Positions 8,127-16,909 of a DNA stretch of 64,000 bases are shown in pieces. Numbering within the stretch: the first letter of the stretch is position 1; the number at the start of each line of letters is the position of its first letter. Source of the stretch: an uncultured Eubacteriales bacterium (GTDB lineage: Bacteria > Bacillota > Clostridia > Christensenellales > Aristaeellaceae); assembly GCA_902765735.1 (NCBI GenBank), contig CACXBB010000001.1, positions 1 through 64,000 on the forward strand. Reading direction: 5' to 3'. The notes under the pieces were generated by a model. The model was given only the letters and a program-made list of their open reading frames with translations, searched no databases and had not been told where the DNA came from. The position numbers were made by a program, and so were the translations under genes.

Positions 8127-9374
8127 ATGATATTCGACCAATTCACCCTGCCCAACGGGCTTAAGATCATCGGCGAGCGGATCGACCACTTCCGCTCGGT
8201 GTCGGTGGGCCTGTGGCTGGGGGCGGGTTCCCAGTACGAGCTGCCGGGGGAGGCGGGGCTGTCCCACTTTCTGGAGCACATGGTGTTCAAGGGCACCGCG
8301 AGGCGCACCGCCCGGCAGATCGCCGAGGAGATGGACGCCGTGGGCGGGCAATTGAACGCCTTCACGGCCAAGGAGTGCACCTGCTTTTACGCCAAGGTGG
8401 TGGACGAGCACCTGCCCCTGGCGATGGACGTGCTCTCCGACCTGGTCACCGCCCCGGCCTTCGACCCCGGGGAGATGGAGAAGGAGAAGGGCGTGGTGAT
8501 CGAGGAGATCAACATGGCCGAGGACACCCCGGAGGACGTGGTGTTCGAGCTTCTGATGCTGGCTCATTACGGCGACCAGCCGCTGTCCAGGCCCATACTG
8601 GGCACGGCAGACCGCATACAGGCGTACCGCAGCGACGACCTGCGGGCCTACTGGGGCAGGATGTACCGCCCCCAGAACGCCGTGCTGGCCCTGGCGGGCA
8701 ACTACGACTGGGACCGCGTGAAGGATATGGCGCTTGGGTTGCTGGGCGACTGGCAAAGCGAGGGCCTGGAGCGCCGGGCGTATGCCACCGTGCCCGCAAA
8801 GCCCGCGCTGCTGACCCGCGAAAAGGATATCGAGCAGACCCACATCTGCCTGGGCTATCCCGGCGTGGCCACCGGCGACGATAAGGGCTTCGAGCTGTCT
8901 ATATTCAACAGTGCCTTCGGCGGGGCGATGTCCTCTCGGCTGTTTCAGAAGATCCGCGAGGACAGCGGCATGGCGTACAGCGTGTACAGCTGCCCCAACG
9001 CCTACACCGATACCGGCATGCTGGCCGTGTACGCCGCCACCAGCCCTGAGGCCGCCAACGAAGTGATCGACATGATCCGCGCCGAGGCTGAGTCCATCGC
9101 CGAGACCGGCATGACCCGGGAGGAGTTTCAGATGGCCCGGGAACAGATGAAGGCCGGGTATATCATGGGGCTGGAGTCCACCTCCGCGCGGATGCAGGCC
9201 AACGGGCGGCGGCTGCTTCTGACGAACATGACTCGCACCGAGACCGAGACCATCGACCGCATCAACGCCATCGACTTCGATGCCGCCAACGCCCTCATGC
9301 GCGAGCTGCTCACCGCGCCGTTCTCCGTGGCGCTGGTGGGCAAGGGCGTCATGGAGATCGCAGATAAGATATGA
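8127..9374 (+). CDS. M16 family zinc peptidase (pitrilysin-like)
   Basis: Cytosolic M16B-type peptidases such as B. subtilis MlpA cleave small peptides or processed precursors. The product is about 415 aa from the ATG at 8127, which has AAAGGAG upstream. The inverted zinc motif HFLEH is at residues 47-51, and a Glu-rich segment (KGVVIEEINMAEDTPEDVV) about 75 residues later supplies the third zinc-ligand region. The C-terminal inactive-half features are also visible (SGMAYSVYSCPNAYTDTG). Genes for this family often follow pnp in Clostridia. The substrate cannot be told from sequence. Confidence 0.92.
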   Translation: MIFDQFTLPNGLKIIGERIDHFRSVSVGLWLGAGSQYELPGEAGLSHFLEHMVFKGTARRTARQIAEEMDAVGGQLNAFTAKECTCFYAKVVDEHLPLAMDVLSDLVTAPAFDPGEMEKEKGVVIEEINMAEDTPEDVVFELLMLAHYGDQPLSRPILGTADRIQAYRSDDLRAYWGRMYRPQNAVLALAGNYDWDRVKDMALGLLGDWQSEGLERRAYATVPAKPALLTREKDIEQTHICLGYPGVATGDDKGFELSIFNSAFGGAMSSRLFQKIREDSGMAYSVYSCPNAYTDTGMLAVYAATSPEAANEVIDMIRAEAESIAETGMTREEFQMAREQMKAGYIMGLESTSARMQANGRRLLLTNMTRTETETIDRINAIDFDAANALMRELLTAPFSVALVGKGVMEIADKI

Positions 9375-9379
9375 GAGAA

Positions 9380-9723
9380 CAGAGTGCAGTTTTGGAGGAA
9401 ATCCTGCGGATTTCTTTTGATTGGAAGGGATGACCTCTTCCGTCAACGCTTCGCGTTGCCACCTTCCCCTAAAGGGGAAGGCAGAACCTCTTCCGTCAAC
9501 GCTTCGCGTTGCCACCTTCCCCTGAAGGGGAAGGCAGAACCTCTTCCGTCAGCCCTACGGGCTGCCACCTTCCCCTAAAGGGGAAGGCAAAGGGTAGCGC
9601 ATCCAAAAGCCTTCCCCTTCAGGGGAAGGTGGCTGGCCGCAGGCCAGACGGAAGAGGTCGTCCCCGTTCTCAGCAGTAAATAAAAACAAATCCCGAAGGG
9701 ATTTGAACCAAAACTGCACTCTG
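9380..9723. repeat. Composite MITE-like element with terminal inverted repeats
   Basis: This fills most of the 392-bp gap after the M16 gene. The ends are a perfect 16-bp inverted repeat: CAGAGTGCAGTTTTGG at 9380-9395 and its complement at 9708-9723. Each end is followed inward by a small hairpin (GAAATCC/GGATTTC on the left, CAAATCCC/GGGATTTG on the right). Inside are three direct 50-nt family A units at 9433-9482, 9486-9535 and 9539-9588 (period 53) and one inverted unit at 9609-9658. CACTCTG-type tandem bases continue to about 9741. No ORF is visible in it. Confidence 0.85.
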
Positions 9724-9766
9724 CACTCTGCACTCTCCACTCTGAAACCATCACAGGAGGTAGTGT

Positions 9767-10699
9767 ATGGCCTTCAAGGATTTGATGAACAACTACTACT
9801 ACGGCAAGCAGGGCAAGGCGGACATGACCGTGGCGGACCTTCCGGCGAACCGCCGGCAGCTCTTCGGCACGGTGCTGAAGGTGCGCTGGACGCAGATGAT
9901 CGGGGTGAACCTCTTGTACCTGATCATCTGGATCCCCGCCATCATCTGGACGATCATGAACCTGATGCTGTTGAACAGCGCCCAGCTCACCGACGCCGGG
10001 ACGTTCACCCGCGCCGACGTGCTCAGCGTGATCTCCACGTGGCTTCTCATCATGATCCCCTGCATCGCCATCACCGGCCCGTTCAACGCGGGGGTGACCT
10101 TCGTGCTGCGCAACTGGGCCCGGGACCAGCACAGCTTCATATTGAGTGATTTTAAGGATGCCGTCAAGGATAACTGGAAGCAGGCGCTGCCGGTCAGCTT
10201 CATCAGCGGCGTCATGCCGTTTGTGGTGTTCATGGCGGTGCAGTTCTACGGGGAGATGGCAAAGTCCTCGCCGGTGTTCATGCTGCCCATCGCGCTGGTG
10301 ATACTGATGGGCGCGCTGTGGTCCATGGCCACCATGCTGATGTACGACATGATGGTCACCTACACCCTCCGGCTTCGCGACATCATTCGCAATTCCATAC
10401 TGCTGACCGTCGGCAAGCTGCCGTATGCGGTGCTCTTCAAGCTGCTCACGCTGCTTCTGCCGATACTGGGGCTGATCGTATCCGAGATCGCCCCGGCCTC
10501 CATGGGCTATGTGGTGCTGGCGCTGAGCATACTGTACGCGCTCATCATGCCCACGTTCAACAAGCTGCTGACCGTGTCCTACGCCAACTGGCTGTGCGAG
10601 ACCTACATGAACCCCAAGATCGAGGGCGCGCAGACCAACATCGGCCTGCGGCCCGAGAACTGGGACGACATCGAGTACCGGCCGGAAGACGACGAATGA
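9767..10699 (+). CDS. DUF624/YesL-like integral membrane protein
   Basis: The 310-aa protein has about six hydrophobic segments (near residues 45-70, 85-115, 140-165, 170-195, 215-245 and 250-275). A soluble N-terminus begins MAFKDLMNNYYYGKQGK, and the tail is acidic (ENWDDIEYRPEDDE). The layout resembles the DUF624 (YesL) family of unknown function, often found near sugar-transport or regulatory genes. An AGGAGG site precedes the ATG. The stop overlaps the U32 gene start, so the two are translationally coupled. The family call rests on topology and composition rather than a strict motif. Confidence 0.65.
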   Translation: MAFKDLMNNYYYGKQGKADMTVADLPANRRQLFGTVLKVRWTQMIGVNLLYLIIWIPAIIWTIMNLMLLNSAQLTDAGTFTRADVLSVISTWLLIMIPCIAITGPFNAGVTFVLRNWARDQHSFILSDFKDAVKDNWKQALPVSFISGVMPFVVFMAVQFYGEMAKSSPVFMLPIALVILMGALWSMATMLMYDMMVTYTLRLRDIIRNSILLTVGKLPYAVLFKLLTLLLPILGLIVSEIAPASMGYVVLALSILYALIMPTFNKLLTVSYANWLCETYMNPKIEGAQTNIGLRPENWDDIEYRPEDDE

Positions 10700-11922
10700 T
10701 GACGCGCCCTGAGCTTTTAGCCCCCGCGGGGGACATGGAGCGCCTGGAGACGGCGCTGCGCTTCGGCGCGGACGCGGTGTATGTGGGCGGGCCGAGGCTT
10801 CAACTGCGCGCGGGCAGCGCGGGCTTCTCCATGGAGGACCTGGCCCTGGCGGCAGAGCGCGTCCACGGGGCGGGACGGAAGCTGTACGTCGCCGTCAACG
10901 CCTTTCCCGACAACGCCGAGGTCGCGGAAATCGGGGACTACGCCCGGGCGCTTCTGGACATCGGCGCGGACGCCGCCATCGTGGCGGACCTGGGGGCCAT
11001 CGCCGCCATCCGCGCCGCCGCGCCCGCGCTGGACGTACACGTGTCCACCCAGGCCAACTGCGTAAACTACATGGCCGCACGGGTCTATCACGACATGGGC
11101 GCCACCCGGGTGGTGCTGGGTCGGGAGATGACGCTTGAGCAGATCGCGGAGCTGCGGGCCAAGACGCCGAAGGATCTGGAGCTGGAGGCGTTTGTCCACG
11201 GCGCGATGTGCATGGCGTACTCGGGCCGCTGCATGATCAGCGCCTACCTTACGGACCACAGTGCCAACCGCGGGGCCTGCACCCAGTCCTGCCGCTGGCG
11301 CTATCACCTGACGGAGGAAAAGCGCCCCGGCGAGTTCTTCCCCGTGGAGGAGGACGACAGGGGCACGACGATACTGTCCTCCTTTGACTTGAACTGCCTG
11401 GACTTCCTGGACCGGATCGTGGATGCCGGGGTGACCTCCCTCAAGATCGAGGGGCGCATGAAGTCGCCCTACTACGTGGCTACGGTGGTCAACGCCTACC
11501 GGCGGCGCATCGACGATCTGCTGACCGGCGCGGCGACGCCCGAGCGCACCGCCCTCTTGCAGCGGGAACTGAATGCCGCCAGCCACCGCGCCTACGCCAG
11601 CGGCTTCTACTTCGGCGCGATGAAGAAGCATGCGCCGGAGGACGGCACCTATCTTCAGGACTGCGCCTTCGTGGGCATCGTGAGGGACAGGCTGCCAGGG
11701 GGCCGCGTCCGCGTGGAGCAGCGCAACCGCATATCGGACGGGGACGTGATCGAGGTGCTGTCGCCGAACAGCCTCGAGGTTCAGTTTATCGCAAGGAACA
11801 TGACAGACATCGGCGGCGGCCCGCTCGAGGTCGTGGCCGTGCCCCAGACCCTGTTCGACATGGACGCCCCGGAGGGGGTCGGCGCGGGGGATATACTGCG
11901 CGTGAGAAATCATAAGCAATAG
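10696..11922 (+). CDS. U32 family peptidase / tRNA or rRNA hydroxylation protein
   Basis: The product of about 408 aa carries the complete U32 signature EAFVHGAMCMAYSGRCMIS at about residues 165-183, plus the downstream Cys pair in RGACTQSCRWRY. These four Cys suit an iron-sulfur site. Proteins annotated as U32 peptidases include TrhP and RlhA, which act in prephenate-dependent hydroxylation of tRNA U34 or of 23S rRNA, so peptidase activity is doubtful. The N-terminal part is TIM-barrel-like (PELLAPAGDMERLETALRFGADAVYVGG). Two consecutive ATGs (10696 and 10699) are possible starts; both overlap or abut the previous stop. The patatin gene follows closely. Confidence 0.88.
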   Translation: MMTRPELLAPAGDMERLETALRFGADAVYVGGPRLQLRAGSAGFSMEDLALAAERVHGAGRKLYVAVNAFPDNAEVAEIGDYARALLDIGADAAIVADLGAIAAIRAAAPALDVHVSTQANCVNYMAARVYHDMGATRVVLGREMTLEQIAELRAKTPKDLELEAFVHGAMCMAYSGRCMISAYLTDHSANRGACTQSCRWRYHLTEEKRPGEFFPVEEDDRGTTILSSFDLNCLDFLDRIVDAGVTSLKIEGRMKSPYYVATVVNAYRRRIDDLLTGAATPERTALLQRELNAASHRAYASGFYFGAMKKHAPEDGTYLQDCAFVGIVRDRLPGGRVRVEQRNRISDGDVIEVLSPNSLEVQFIARNMTDIGGGPLEVVAVPQTLFDMDAPEGVGAGDILRVRNHKQ

Positions 11923-11934
11923 AAGGTGATCGGT

Positions 11935-13203
11935 GTGAAGCGTGCGTTGGTACTGTGCGGCGGGGGGTCCCGCGGAGCCTATGAGATCGGCGCGTGGGGC
12001 GCGCTAAGGGAGCTGGGCGTTCGGCTGGACGGGGTGTACGGCACCTCCATCGGCGCGCTGAACGCGGCGCTGGTGGCCCGGGGCGACCTGGAGGCGGCGC
12101 GGCGCGTGTGGCTGAACATCTCCATCAAGAACATCATGGCGGTGGAGGACCCGGAGGACTTTGCCATCGGGCACATGGTGGCCAACAAGCGGGACGTGAT
12201 CCCCTTTCTGGTGGAGAACGCCAAGCACCTGCGCATGGACATCACGCCGCTTCAACAGCTGGTGCGGCAGGAGTGCGACGAGCCCCGCATCCGCGCTCGG
12301 GGCATGGGGCTGGGGGTCATGACCTTCAAGGTGCCCCAGATGCAGGGGTGCCCGATGTACTTAAGGGACATGAAGCCGGGCATGCTGCCGGACTGGGTGA
12401 TCGCCTCGGCGTCGTGCTTTCCGATCTTCCCGGCGAAGGTGATCGACGACCAGCGCTACATCGACGGCGGCTACTGCGACAACCTGCCGCTGGACATGGC
12501 GCTCGCGGACGGGGCCGACGAGGTGGTGGCCGTGGAGCTGCACCCCTACCTGACCCACCCGGAGTACGCGCGGCTGCCGTGGCTTACGATCATCAAGCCC
12601 CGGCACAACCTGGGGGGCTTCCTGGATTTCAACCCCAGGCTGATGGCCCGCAGCCTGCGCATGGGCTACCAGGACGCCATGAAGCGCTACGGGCGCTTCG
12701 ACGGCTGGCTGTACACCTTCCGGCAGGTCAACGCACTGGCGGTGGCGCGGCCCGCACGGCACTACCTGGCCCGGCTGACCCGGTTCGACGCCGAATTCAT
12801 GCGCCGGGGCTCCCTGCGCACCGGCCAGCCGGTGAACGCGCCGCTTTTGACCGCGCTGGAGGCGGAGACGGCGTTCGAGAAACTCGATTGGAAGGACGTG
12901 TGGCTGCGCGGGCTCGAGCTGTGCGCCGAGGTCATGGGCTACCGGGAGGACGCCATCTACGACGCCGAGGTGCTGATCAGACAGATCCGCCGCTACTGCG
13001 ACGGCGCGCCCCTGCCCGAGAAGCTGGGCGACGCCGCGCTGCATGCGGCGTGGAAGCAGGGCCCGCGGCAGACCTTCGCCACCCTGACCCGCTGGCTCAT
13101 CGCCAATGGGGACTTCCCCAAGGAACTCTGGCACCGGCTGGGCGAGCTGCCGAGGGAGACCGCTGGGGCGATGTTCATGGCGGAGACGGGAAAGTCTTTA
13201 TAA
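11935..13203 (+). CDS. Patatin-like phospholipase
   Basis: Patatin-fold enzymes are Ser-Asp dyad acyl hydrolases. The GTG at 11935 is chosen because AGAAGG lies 8 nt upstream; an earlier GTG at 11926 overlaps that site. Motifs are the oxyanion loop GGGSRG (residues 9-14), the nucleophile elbow GTSIG with Ser38, and the DGG dyad motif (DGGYCDN) near residue 177. The protein is 422 aa, with an added helical C-terminal half of unknown role. No signal peptide is seen, so it is probably cytoplasmic. It closes the DUF624-U32-patatin run and is followed by a repeat element. Confidence 0.9.
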   Translation: MKRALVLCGGGSRGAYEIGAWGALRELGVRLDGVYGTSIGALNAALVARGDLEAARRVWLNISIKNIMAVEDPEDFAIGHMVANKRDVIPFLVENAKHLRMDITPLQQLVRQECDEPRIRARGMGLGVMTFKVPQMQGCPMYLRDMKPGMLPDWVIASASCFPIFPAKVIDDQRYIDGGYCDNLPLDMALADGADEVVAVELHPYLTHPEYARLPWLTIIKPRHNLGGFLDFNPRLMARSLRMGYQDAMKRYGRFDGWLYTFRQVNALAVARPARHYLARLTRFDAEFMRRGSLRTGQPVNAPLLTALEAETAFEKLDWKDVWLRGLELCAEVMGYREDAIYDAEVLIRQIRRYCDGAPLPEKLGDAALHAAWKQGPRQTFATLTRWLIANGDFPKELWHRLGELPRETAGAMFMAETGKSL

Positions 13204-13227
13204 TGCCTATCCTGGGTAAAAAAGGCT

Positions 13228-13557
13228 CTTCACGGACACCTGTGGGAAAGAACTCCCTCCGTCACCGCTTCGCGGTGCCACCTCCCTCTAAGAGGGCAAC
13301 TCCCTCCGTCTCGGCTACGCCGAGCCACCTCCCTCTAAGAGGGCAACTCCCTCCGTCTCGGCTACGCCGAGCCACCTCCCTCTAAGAGGGAGGCTATGGG
13401 TTCGCTGCCAAAAGGCCCCCGTCATGGCCCCCTCTCCGAGGGGGCTGTCAGCGAAGCTGACTGGGGGAGTGAAGGGGGCTGTCAGCGAAGCTGACTGGGG
13501 GAGTCTGGCACGTAGCGCCTGAGGGAGTTCATTGTTATCCACCAACAAAACATGAAG
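13228..13557. repeat. MITE-like element, family B, long copy
   Basis: Three direct 47-nt units (13251-13297, 13298-13344, 13345 to about 13395) share ACTCCCTCCGTC and CCACCTCCCTCTAAGAGGG. An oppositely oriented block to about 13530 contains GAGGGGGCTGTCAGCGAAGC twice. The outer ends resemble each other in inverted orientation (left CTTCACGG...TGTGGGA; right the complement of TTCATGTTTTGTTGGTGGA). The 17.3-kb copy has matching ends. It fills the 423-bp gap before spoIIR; no gene is seen inside. Confidence 0.8.
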
Positions 13558-13626
13558 AAAAGAAAAACTGCATAATTATCGCCAAAAATGCCGACGATAG
13601 GAACATATTCCCTGTGAACAGGAGGA

Positions 13627-14136
13627 ATGGTTCTGAATCGTCGGTTTTTTATTGTGTTGATACTTATGCTGGCGCTGGCATATCCGGCGCGGGCGGCGTC
13701 AGGGGACTACGTGCGGCTGCACGTGGTGGCGGCGGACGATTCCGCGCCGGCCCAGGCGCTGAAGCTCGAGGTGCGGGACGCGGTGCTTGCGTGCGCCCGC
13801 GAATTGCTCAGGGACGCGGGGGACGCGGAGTCGGCCTGGCGGATCGTCGTGGAGAATGTCGATGCATTGGAGGCCGCCGCCCGGCGGGTCGCCGGGGACG
13901 CGCACTGCGAGCTCGGGGTGTTCGCCTTCCCAGAGCGCGTCTACGGCGGCATGGTGGTGCCCGCGGGGGACTACCGCGCCCTGCGCGTGGTGATCGGTGC
14001 GGGGCGGGGACACAACTGGTGGTGCGTGCTGTACCCATCGCTGTGCTATCCGGAGGCGTGGGTGGAGGGCGACGGCGCGCTCTACTCCTCAGTGTGGCGG
14101 TGGCTTCAGGCGCTGTTCGGGGGTGATCGGAGGTGA
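13627..14136 (+). CDS. spoIIR: Stage II sporulation protein R
   Basis: SpoIIR is secreted from the forespore and triggers SpoIIGA to process pro-sigma-E in the mother cell. The 169-aa product has an N-terminal signal segment (FFIVLILMLALAYPARA) and then the family hallmarks: RLHVVAADDSAPAQALKLEVRDAVL and the conserved GRGHNWWCVLYPSLCY near residue 130. GGAGG lies unusually close to the ATG at 13627, so a slightly later start is possible. It overlaps the sleB region and forms an apparent spoIIR-sleB-ypeB operon. Confidence 0.92.
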   Translation: MVLNRRFFIVLILMLALAYPARAASGDYVRLHVVAADDSAPAQALKLEVRDAVLACARELLRDAGDAESAWRIVVENVDALEAAARRVAGDAHCELGVFAFPERVYGGMVVPAGDYRALRVVIGAGRGHNWWCVLYPSLCYPEAWVEGDGALYSSVWRWLQALFGGDRR

Positions 14137-14144
14137 GGCGGGCG

Positions 14145-14804
14145 ATGATCGTGATGCTGATACTGATGCTGCTGATCGCGCCCGCGGCCCGGGCGGCGAC
14201 GGTGCTGGACGTGGGGTCCAGCGGCGATGACGTGAAGAAGGTGCAGCGCAAGCTGATCGACTGGGGGTATCTCGACGGCACGGCGGATGGCCGGTACGGT
14301 GCGAAGACCCAGGCGGCGGTGAAGGCGTTCCAGCGCAAGAACGGGCTGTCGGCGGACGGCCGGGTGGGGGCCAGGACCGCCGCGGCCATGGGCGTCACCC
14401 TCTCCGGCGGCGCGTCCTCGGGCGGCAGCGCGGCGGCGTCGGCGTCCATCATCTCCGCCGACCACCGGCTGCTGTCGAAGCTGGTGTACGCCGAGGCCCG
14501 GGGCGAGAGCTACAAGGGCCAGGTGGCGGTGGCGGCGGTGGTGTTGAACCGGGTGGCCAGCGCCTCCTTTCCCAACACCATCTCGGGCGTGATCTACCAG
14601 TCCGGGGCGTTCACCTGCGTGAGCAACGGCACCATCAACAACACCCCGGACGCCACCGCCATCCGCGCAGCGCGGGACGCGCTGAACGGCTGGGACCCCA
14701 CCGGCGGGTGCCTGTACTACTACAACCCGAAGAAGACCAACGACAAGTGGATTCGCACGCGGACGGTGAAGACCGTCATCGGGAACCACCGCTTTGCGGT
14801 TTGA
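14145..14804 (+). CDS. sleB: Spore cortex-lytic enzyme SleB
   Basis: SleB is a lytic transglycosylase deposited in the dormant spore that degrades cortex peptidoglycan on germination. The product has a signal peptide (MIVMLILMLLIAPAARA), one PG_binding_1 domain (VGSSGDDVKKVQRKLIDWGY to about residue 75), a Ser/Ala/Gly linker and a Hydrolase_2 catalytic domain with the probable catalytic Glu in VYAEARGE. ATG 14145 is preferred because GGAGGTGA ends 8 nt upstream; GTG 14133, which overlaps the spoIIR stop, is the alternative. It is directly followed by ypeB, its usual partner. Confidence 0.93.
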   Translation: MIVMLILMLLIAPAARAATVLDVGSSGDDVKKVQRKLIDWGYLDGTADGRYGAKTQAAVKAFQRKNGLSADGRVGARTAAAMGVTLSGGASSGGSAAASASIISADHRLLSKLVYAEARGESYKGQVAVAAVVLNRVASASFPNTISGVIYQSGAFTCVSNGTINNTPDATAIRAARDALNGWDPTGGCLYYYNPKKTNDKWIRTRTVKTVIGNHRFAV

Positions 14805-14817
14805 GGAGGTGCGGGAT

Positions 14818-16149
14818 ATGCAGATCATAGGGGACATCCGGGACCGGGACTGGCAGAAGGCGGGGCTGGTGATGCTGGCAATGCTGCTCACAGCCGTGCT
14901 GGCCTTCGCCGTGGCGCAGACCCGGGCGCTCAACGCCGCCAACGCCCGCATCGACGCCATGGTGCAGAAGGCGTTTTACGAGACCTGCGAGCTTACCGAG
15001 GGCATGGCGGTCAATTTTCGCAAGCTGCTGGTGGCGGGGGAGCGGGGTCAGATGCAGGCGCTTTTAAACGAGACGGCGCTTCAGACCCAGGGCGCGATGA
15101 GCGACCTGGCGCTTTTGCCGCTGGGGCAGGAGACGGTGTCGGCCACGCTCAAGTTCATCAACCAGGCGGGGGACTTCGCCCGGGCGCTGTCGGTGAAGCT
15201 GGGCAACGGCGGCATGCTGACCGAGCAGGACCACGAGACGCTCCAGACCCTGTCCGAGACAGCGGCGGGCTTCTCGGTGAGCCTGGCGCGGCTGCTGGAC
15301 CGCTACGAGAAGGGGGAGGCGGTGTTCGACGGGGCGCTGGAGGCGACGGGGCAGGAGAACCTCGCGCCGATCACCAATCCCGCGGGGGAATACCCGGTGC
15401 TTCTGTACGACGGGCCCTTCTCCGACGGGCGCTCCGACGGCGACTTCAAGACCCTCGAGGGGCTTTCGACGGTGGACGAGCCCACCGCCCGGCAGCGCCT
15501 GACGGCCTTCCTGGGCCAGCAGGTCCGCGACATAGAGCTGACCGGGGAGGGCAGCGTGCCGGTGGACTGCTATGAATACAGCCTGCAGATGGGGGACTAT
15601 CGCCTGAGCGCCGGGGTCACCAAGGCCGGGGGCGAGGTGCTCTACCTGCTGTGCGACTCGGACGTGGGGGACGTGAACATCACCCAGGACGCCGCCGTGG
15701 ACGCCGCGCGGGCCTTCCTGCTGGCCCGGGGCTACGGCGCCATGGAGATGAGCTATATGAGCCTGTTCGACGGCATACTGACGGTAAACTTCGCCGCCGT
15801 GCAGGATGGGGTGGTGCTCTACCCCGACCTGGTGAAGGTGCAGGTGTCCATGCGGGACGGCGCGGTGATCGGGCTGGAGCCCGCGGGCTATCTGATGAAC
15901 CACGTGCAGCGGGTGATCGAGATCCCCAAGATCACCGAGGAGGAGGCCCTCGCGCGCATCGGCAGCGCGCTGACCGCCGAGGGCGCGCGGCTGTGCGTCA
16001 TTCCCGAAAACGACGCTGAATACCTGTGCTATGAGATCCCGGCCACCGACGGTGTGGGCAGCTTCCTGGTGTACATCGACGCCATGACCGGCGTGGAGCG
16101 GGAGCTGATGCAGGTGGTCACCGACGGCTCGGGTTCCTTTGTAATGTGA
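14818..16149 (+). CDS. ypeB: Germination protein YpeB
   Basis: YpeB is needed for SleB to be retained in the spore. From ATG 14818 (GGAGGT 7 nt upstream) the product is 443 aa, close to the family's length of about 450. It has one N-terminal membrane segment (AGLVMLAMLLTAVLAFAVAQ, about residues 13-32), a helical middle region and C-terminal PepSY-like repeats (VAAARAFLL-type and EEALARIGSALT segments). The sleB-ypeB pairing supports the call strongly. Both are normally expressed in the forespore under sigma-G, whose gene is at 44.2 kb. Confidence 0.92.
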   Translation: MQIIGDIRDRDWQKAGLVMLAMLLTAVLAFAVAQTRALNAANARIDAMVQKAFYETCELTEGMAVNFRKLLVAGERGQMQALLNETALQTQGAMSDLALLPLGQETVSATLKFINQAGDFARALSVKLGNGGMLTEQDHETLQTLSETAAGFSVSLARLLDRYEKGEAVFDGALEATGQENLAPITNPAGEYPVLLYDGPFSDGRSDGDFKTLEGLSTVDEPTARQRLTAFLGQQVRDIELTGEGSVPVDCYEYSLQMGDYRLSAGVTKAGGEVLYLLCDSDVGDVNITQDAAVDAARAFLLARGYGAMEMSYMSLFDGILTVNFAAVQDGVVLYPDLVKVQVSMRDGAVIGLEPAGYLMNHVQRVIEIPKITEEEALARIGSALTAEGARLCVIPENDAEYLCYEIPATDGVGSFLVYIDAMTGVERELMQVVTDGSGSFVM

Positions 16150-16242
16150 TGGGGGCGCGCGATGATGACGACTATGACGGTTTCACCCCAGGCATCGCAT
16201 CCGCATACGATGGGACATGTGATGTATGCGGAGCGTGATAAC

Positions 16243-16596
16243 ATGATTTCCCGAGGCGACCTGTACAGCGCCTGCCTGGACCCCGTGGTGGGCTCGGAGC
16301 AGGGCGGCATCCGCCCGGTGCTGGTGATACAGAACGATGTGGGCAACCGGTACAGCCCCACCGTGATCGTGCTGGCCGTGACGGGTCAGCTCAACAAGGC
16401 GCGGCTGCCCACCCACGTGCCCATCGAATGCGAGGGCACCGGGCTGGTCAAGGACAGCGTGGTGCTGGCCGAGCAGATCCGCACCCTCGACAAGCGCAGG
16501 CTCCGGGAGCGCATCGGCACCCTCCGGCCCGAGGTCATGGCCCGGGTGAGCGAGGCGGTGAAGATTTCGCTGGGGTTTGCGACGGGGGCGAATTGA
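16243..16596 (+). CDS. ndoA: EndoA/MazF-type mRNA interferase
   Basis: The PemK/MazF toxin cleaves single-stranded mRNA at short motifs. The start at ATG 16243 gives 117 aa beginning [22 protein letters not shown], very close in length and pattern to B. subtilis Ndo[10 protein letters not shown], the [16 protein letters not shown] segment and [15 protein letters not shown] are conserved. The frame is open to 16162 but that part has no family similarity. Only 93 bp separate it from ypeB, and no ribbon-helix-helix antitoxin gene is adjacent. Confidence 0.92.
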   Translation: MISRGDLYSACLDPVVGSEQGGIRPVLVIQNDVGNRYSPTVIVLAVTGQLNKARLPTHVPIECEGTGLVKDSVVLAEQIRTLDKRRLRERIGTLRPEVMARVSEAVKISLGFATGAN

Positions 16597-16643
16597 TGGG
16601 GCGGGGATTGGAACGGAGAGGGATTAGGGAATAGGAATTGCGG

Positions 16644-16815
16644 AGAGGGAACAGGGAACAGGGAACAGGGAACAGGAATAGCCGCTACCGCGCGGATTAT
16701 CCGTAGGGACGCCATTCATGGCGTCCGCGAATACCTCCGTAGGGGCGGCGACGCGCCGCCCGCTCGAACGGAACCATGGATTCGTATTGGGCGGGCGCCG
16801 CATCGGCGCCTCTAC
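16644..16815. repeat. Heptamer tandem repeat plus family C palindromes
   Basis: GGGAACA is repeated about four times (16644-16677). Next comes GAATAGCCGCTACCGC, then family C palindromes: GGACGCCATTCATGGCGTCC (near 16707-16726), a GGGCGGCG/CGCCGCCC hairpin and GGGCGCCGCATCGGCGCC (to about 16815). The order matches the block at 60.4-60.7 kb. It occupies most of the 313-bp gap between the convergent ndoA and ACT genes; the remaining bases to 16909 show no gene. Confidence 0.75.
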
Positions 16816-16909
16816 GATGGGAACGGGTTCCGGACGATGACAATCGTCCCTGTGCAGCATCGTGTTTACTGAATACTGAAGTCCAATGTGTGTTTCAAAT
16901 ACTGACAGC

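Noticed and set aside
5904-9515. A 1203-codon open frame on the minus strand
   Set aside because: It is antisense to pnp and the M16 gene, has low-complexity His/Gly/Leu composition typical of reverse frames in GC-rich genes, and shows no domain motifs. Similar long antisense frames over uvrB, rnfB-nrfA and the EAL gene were dropped for the same reason.
9433-9658. Regular 53-bp repeat spacing, considered as a CRISPR array
   Set aside because: The 'spacers' are only about 3 bp, one unit is inverted, and no cas genes are present. It is a dispersed palindromic repeat family.
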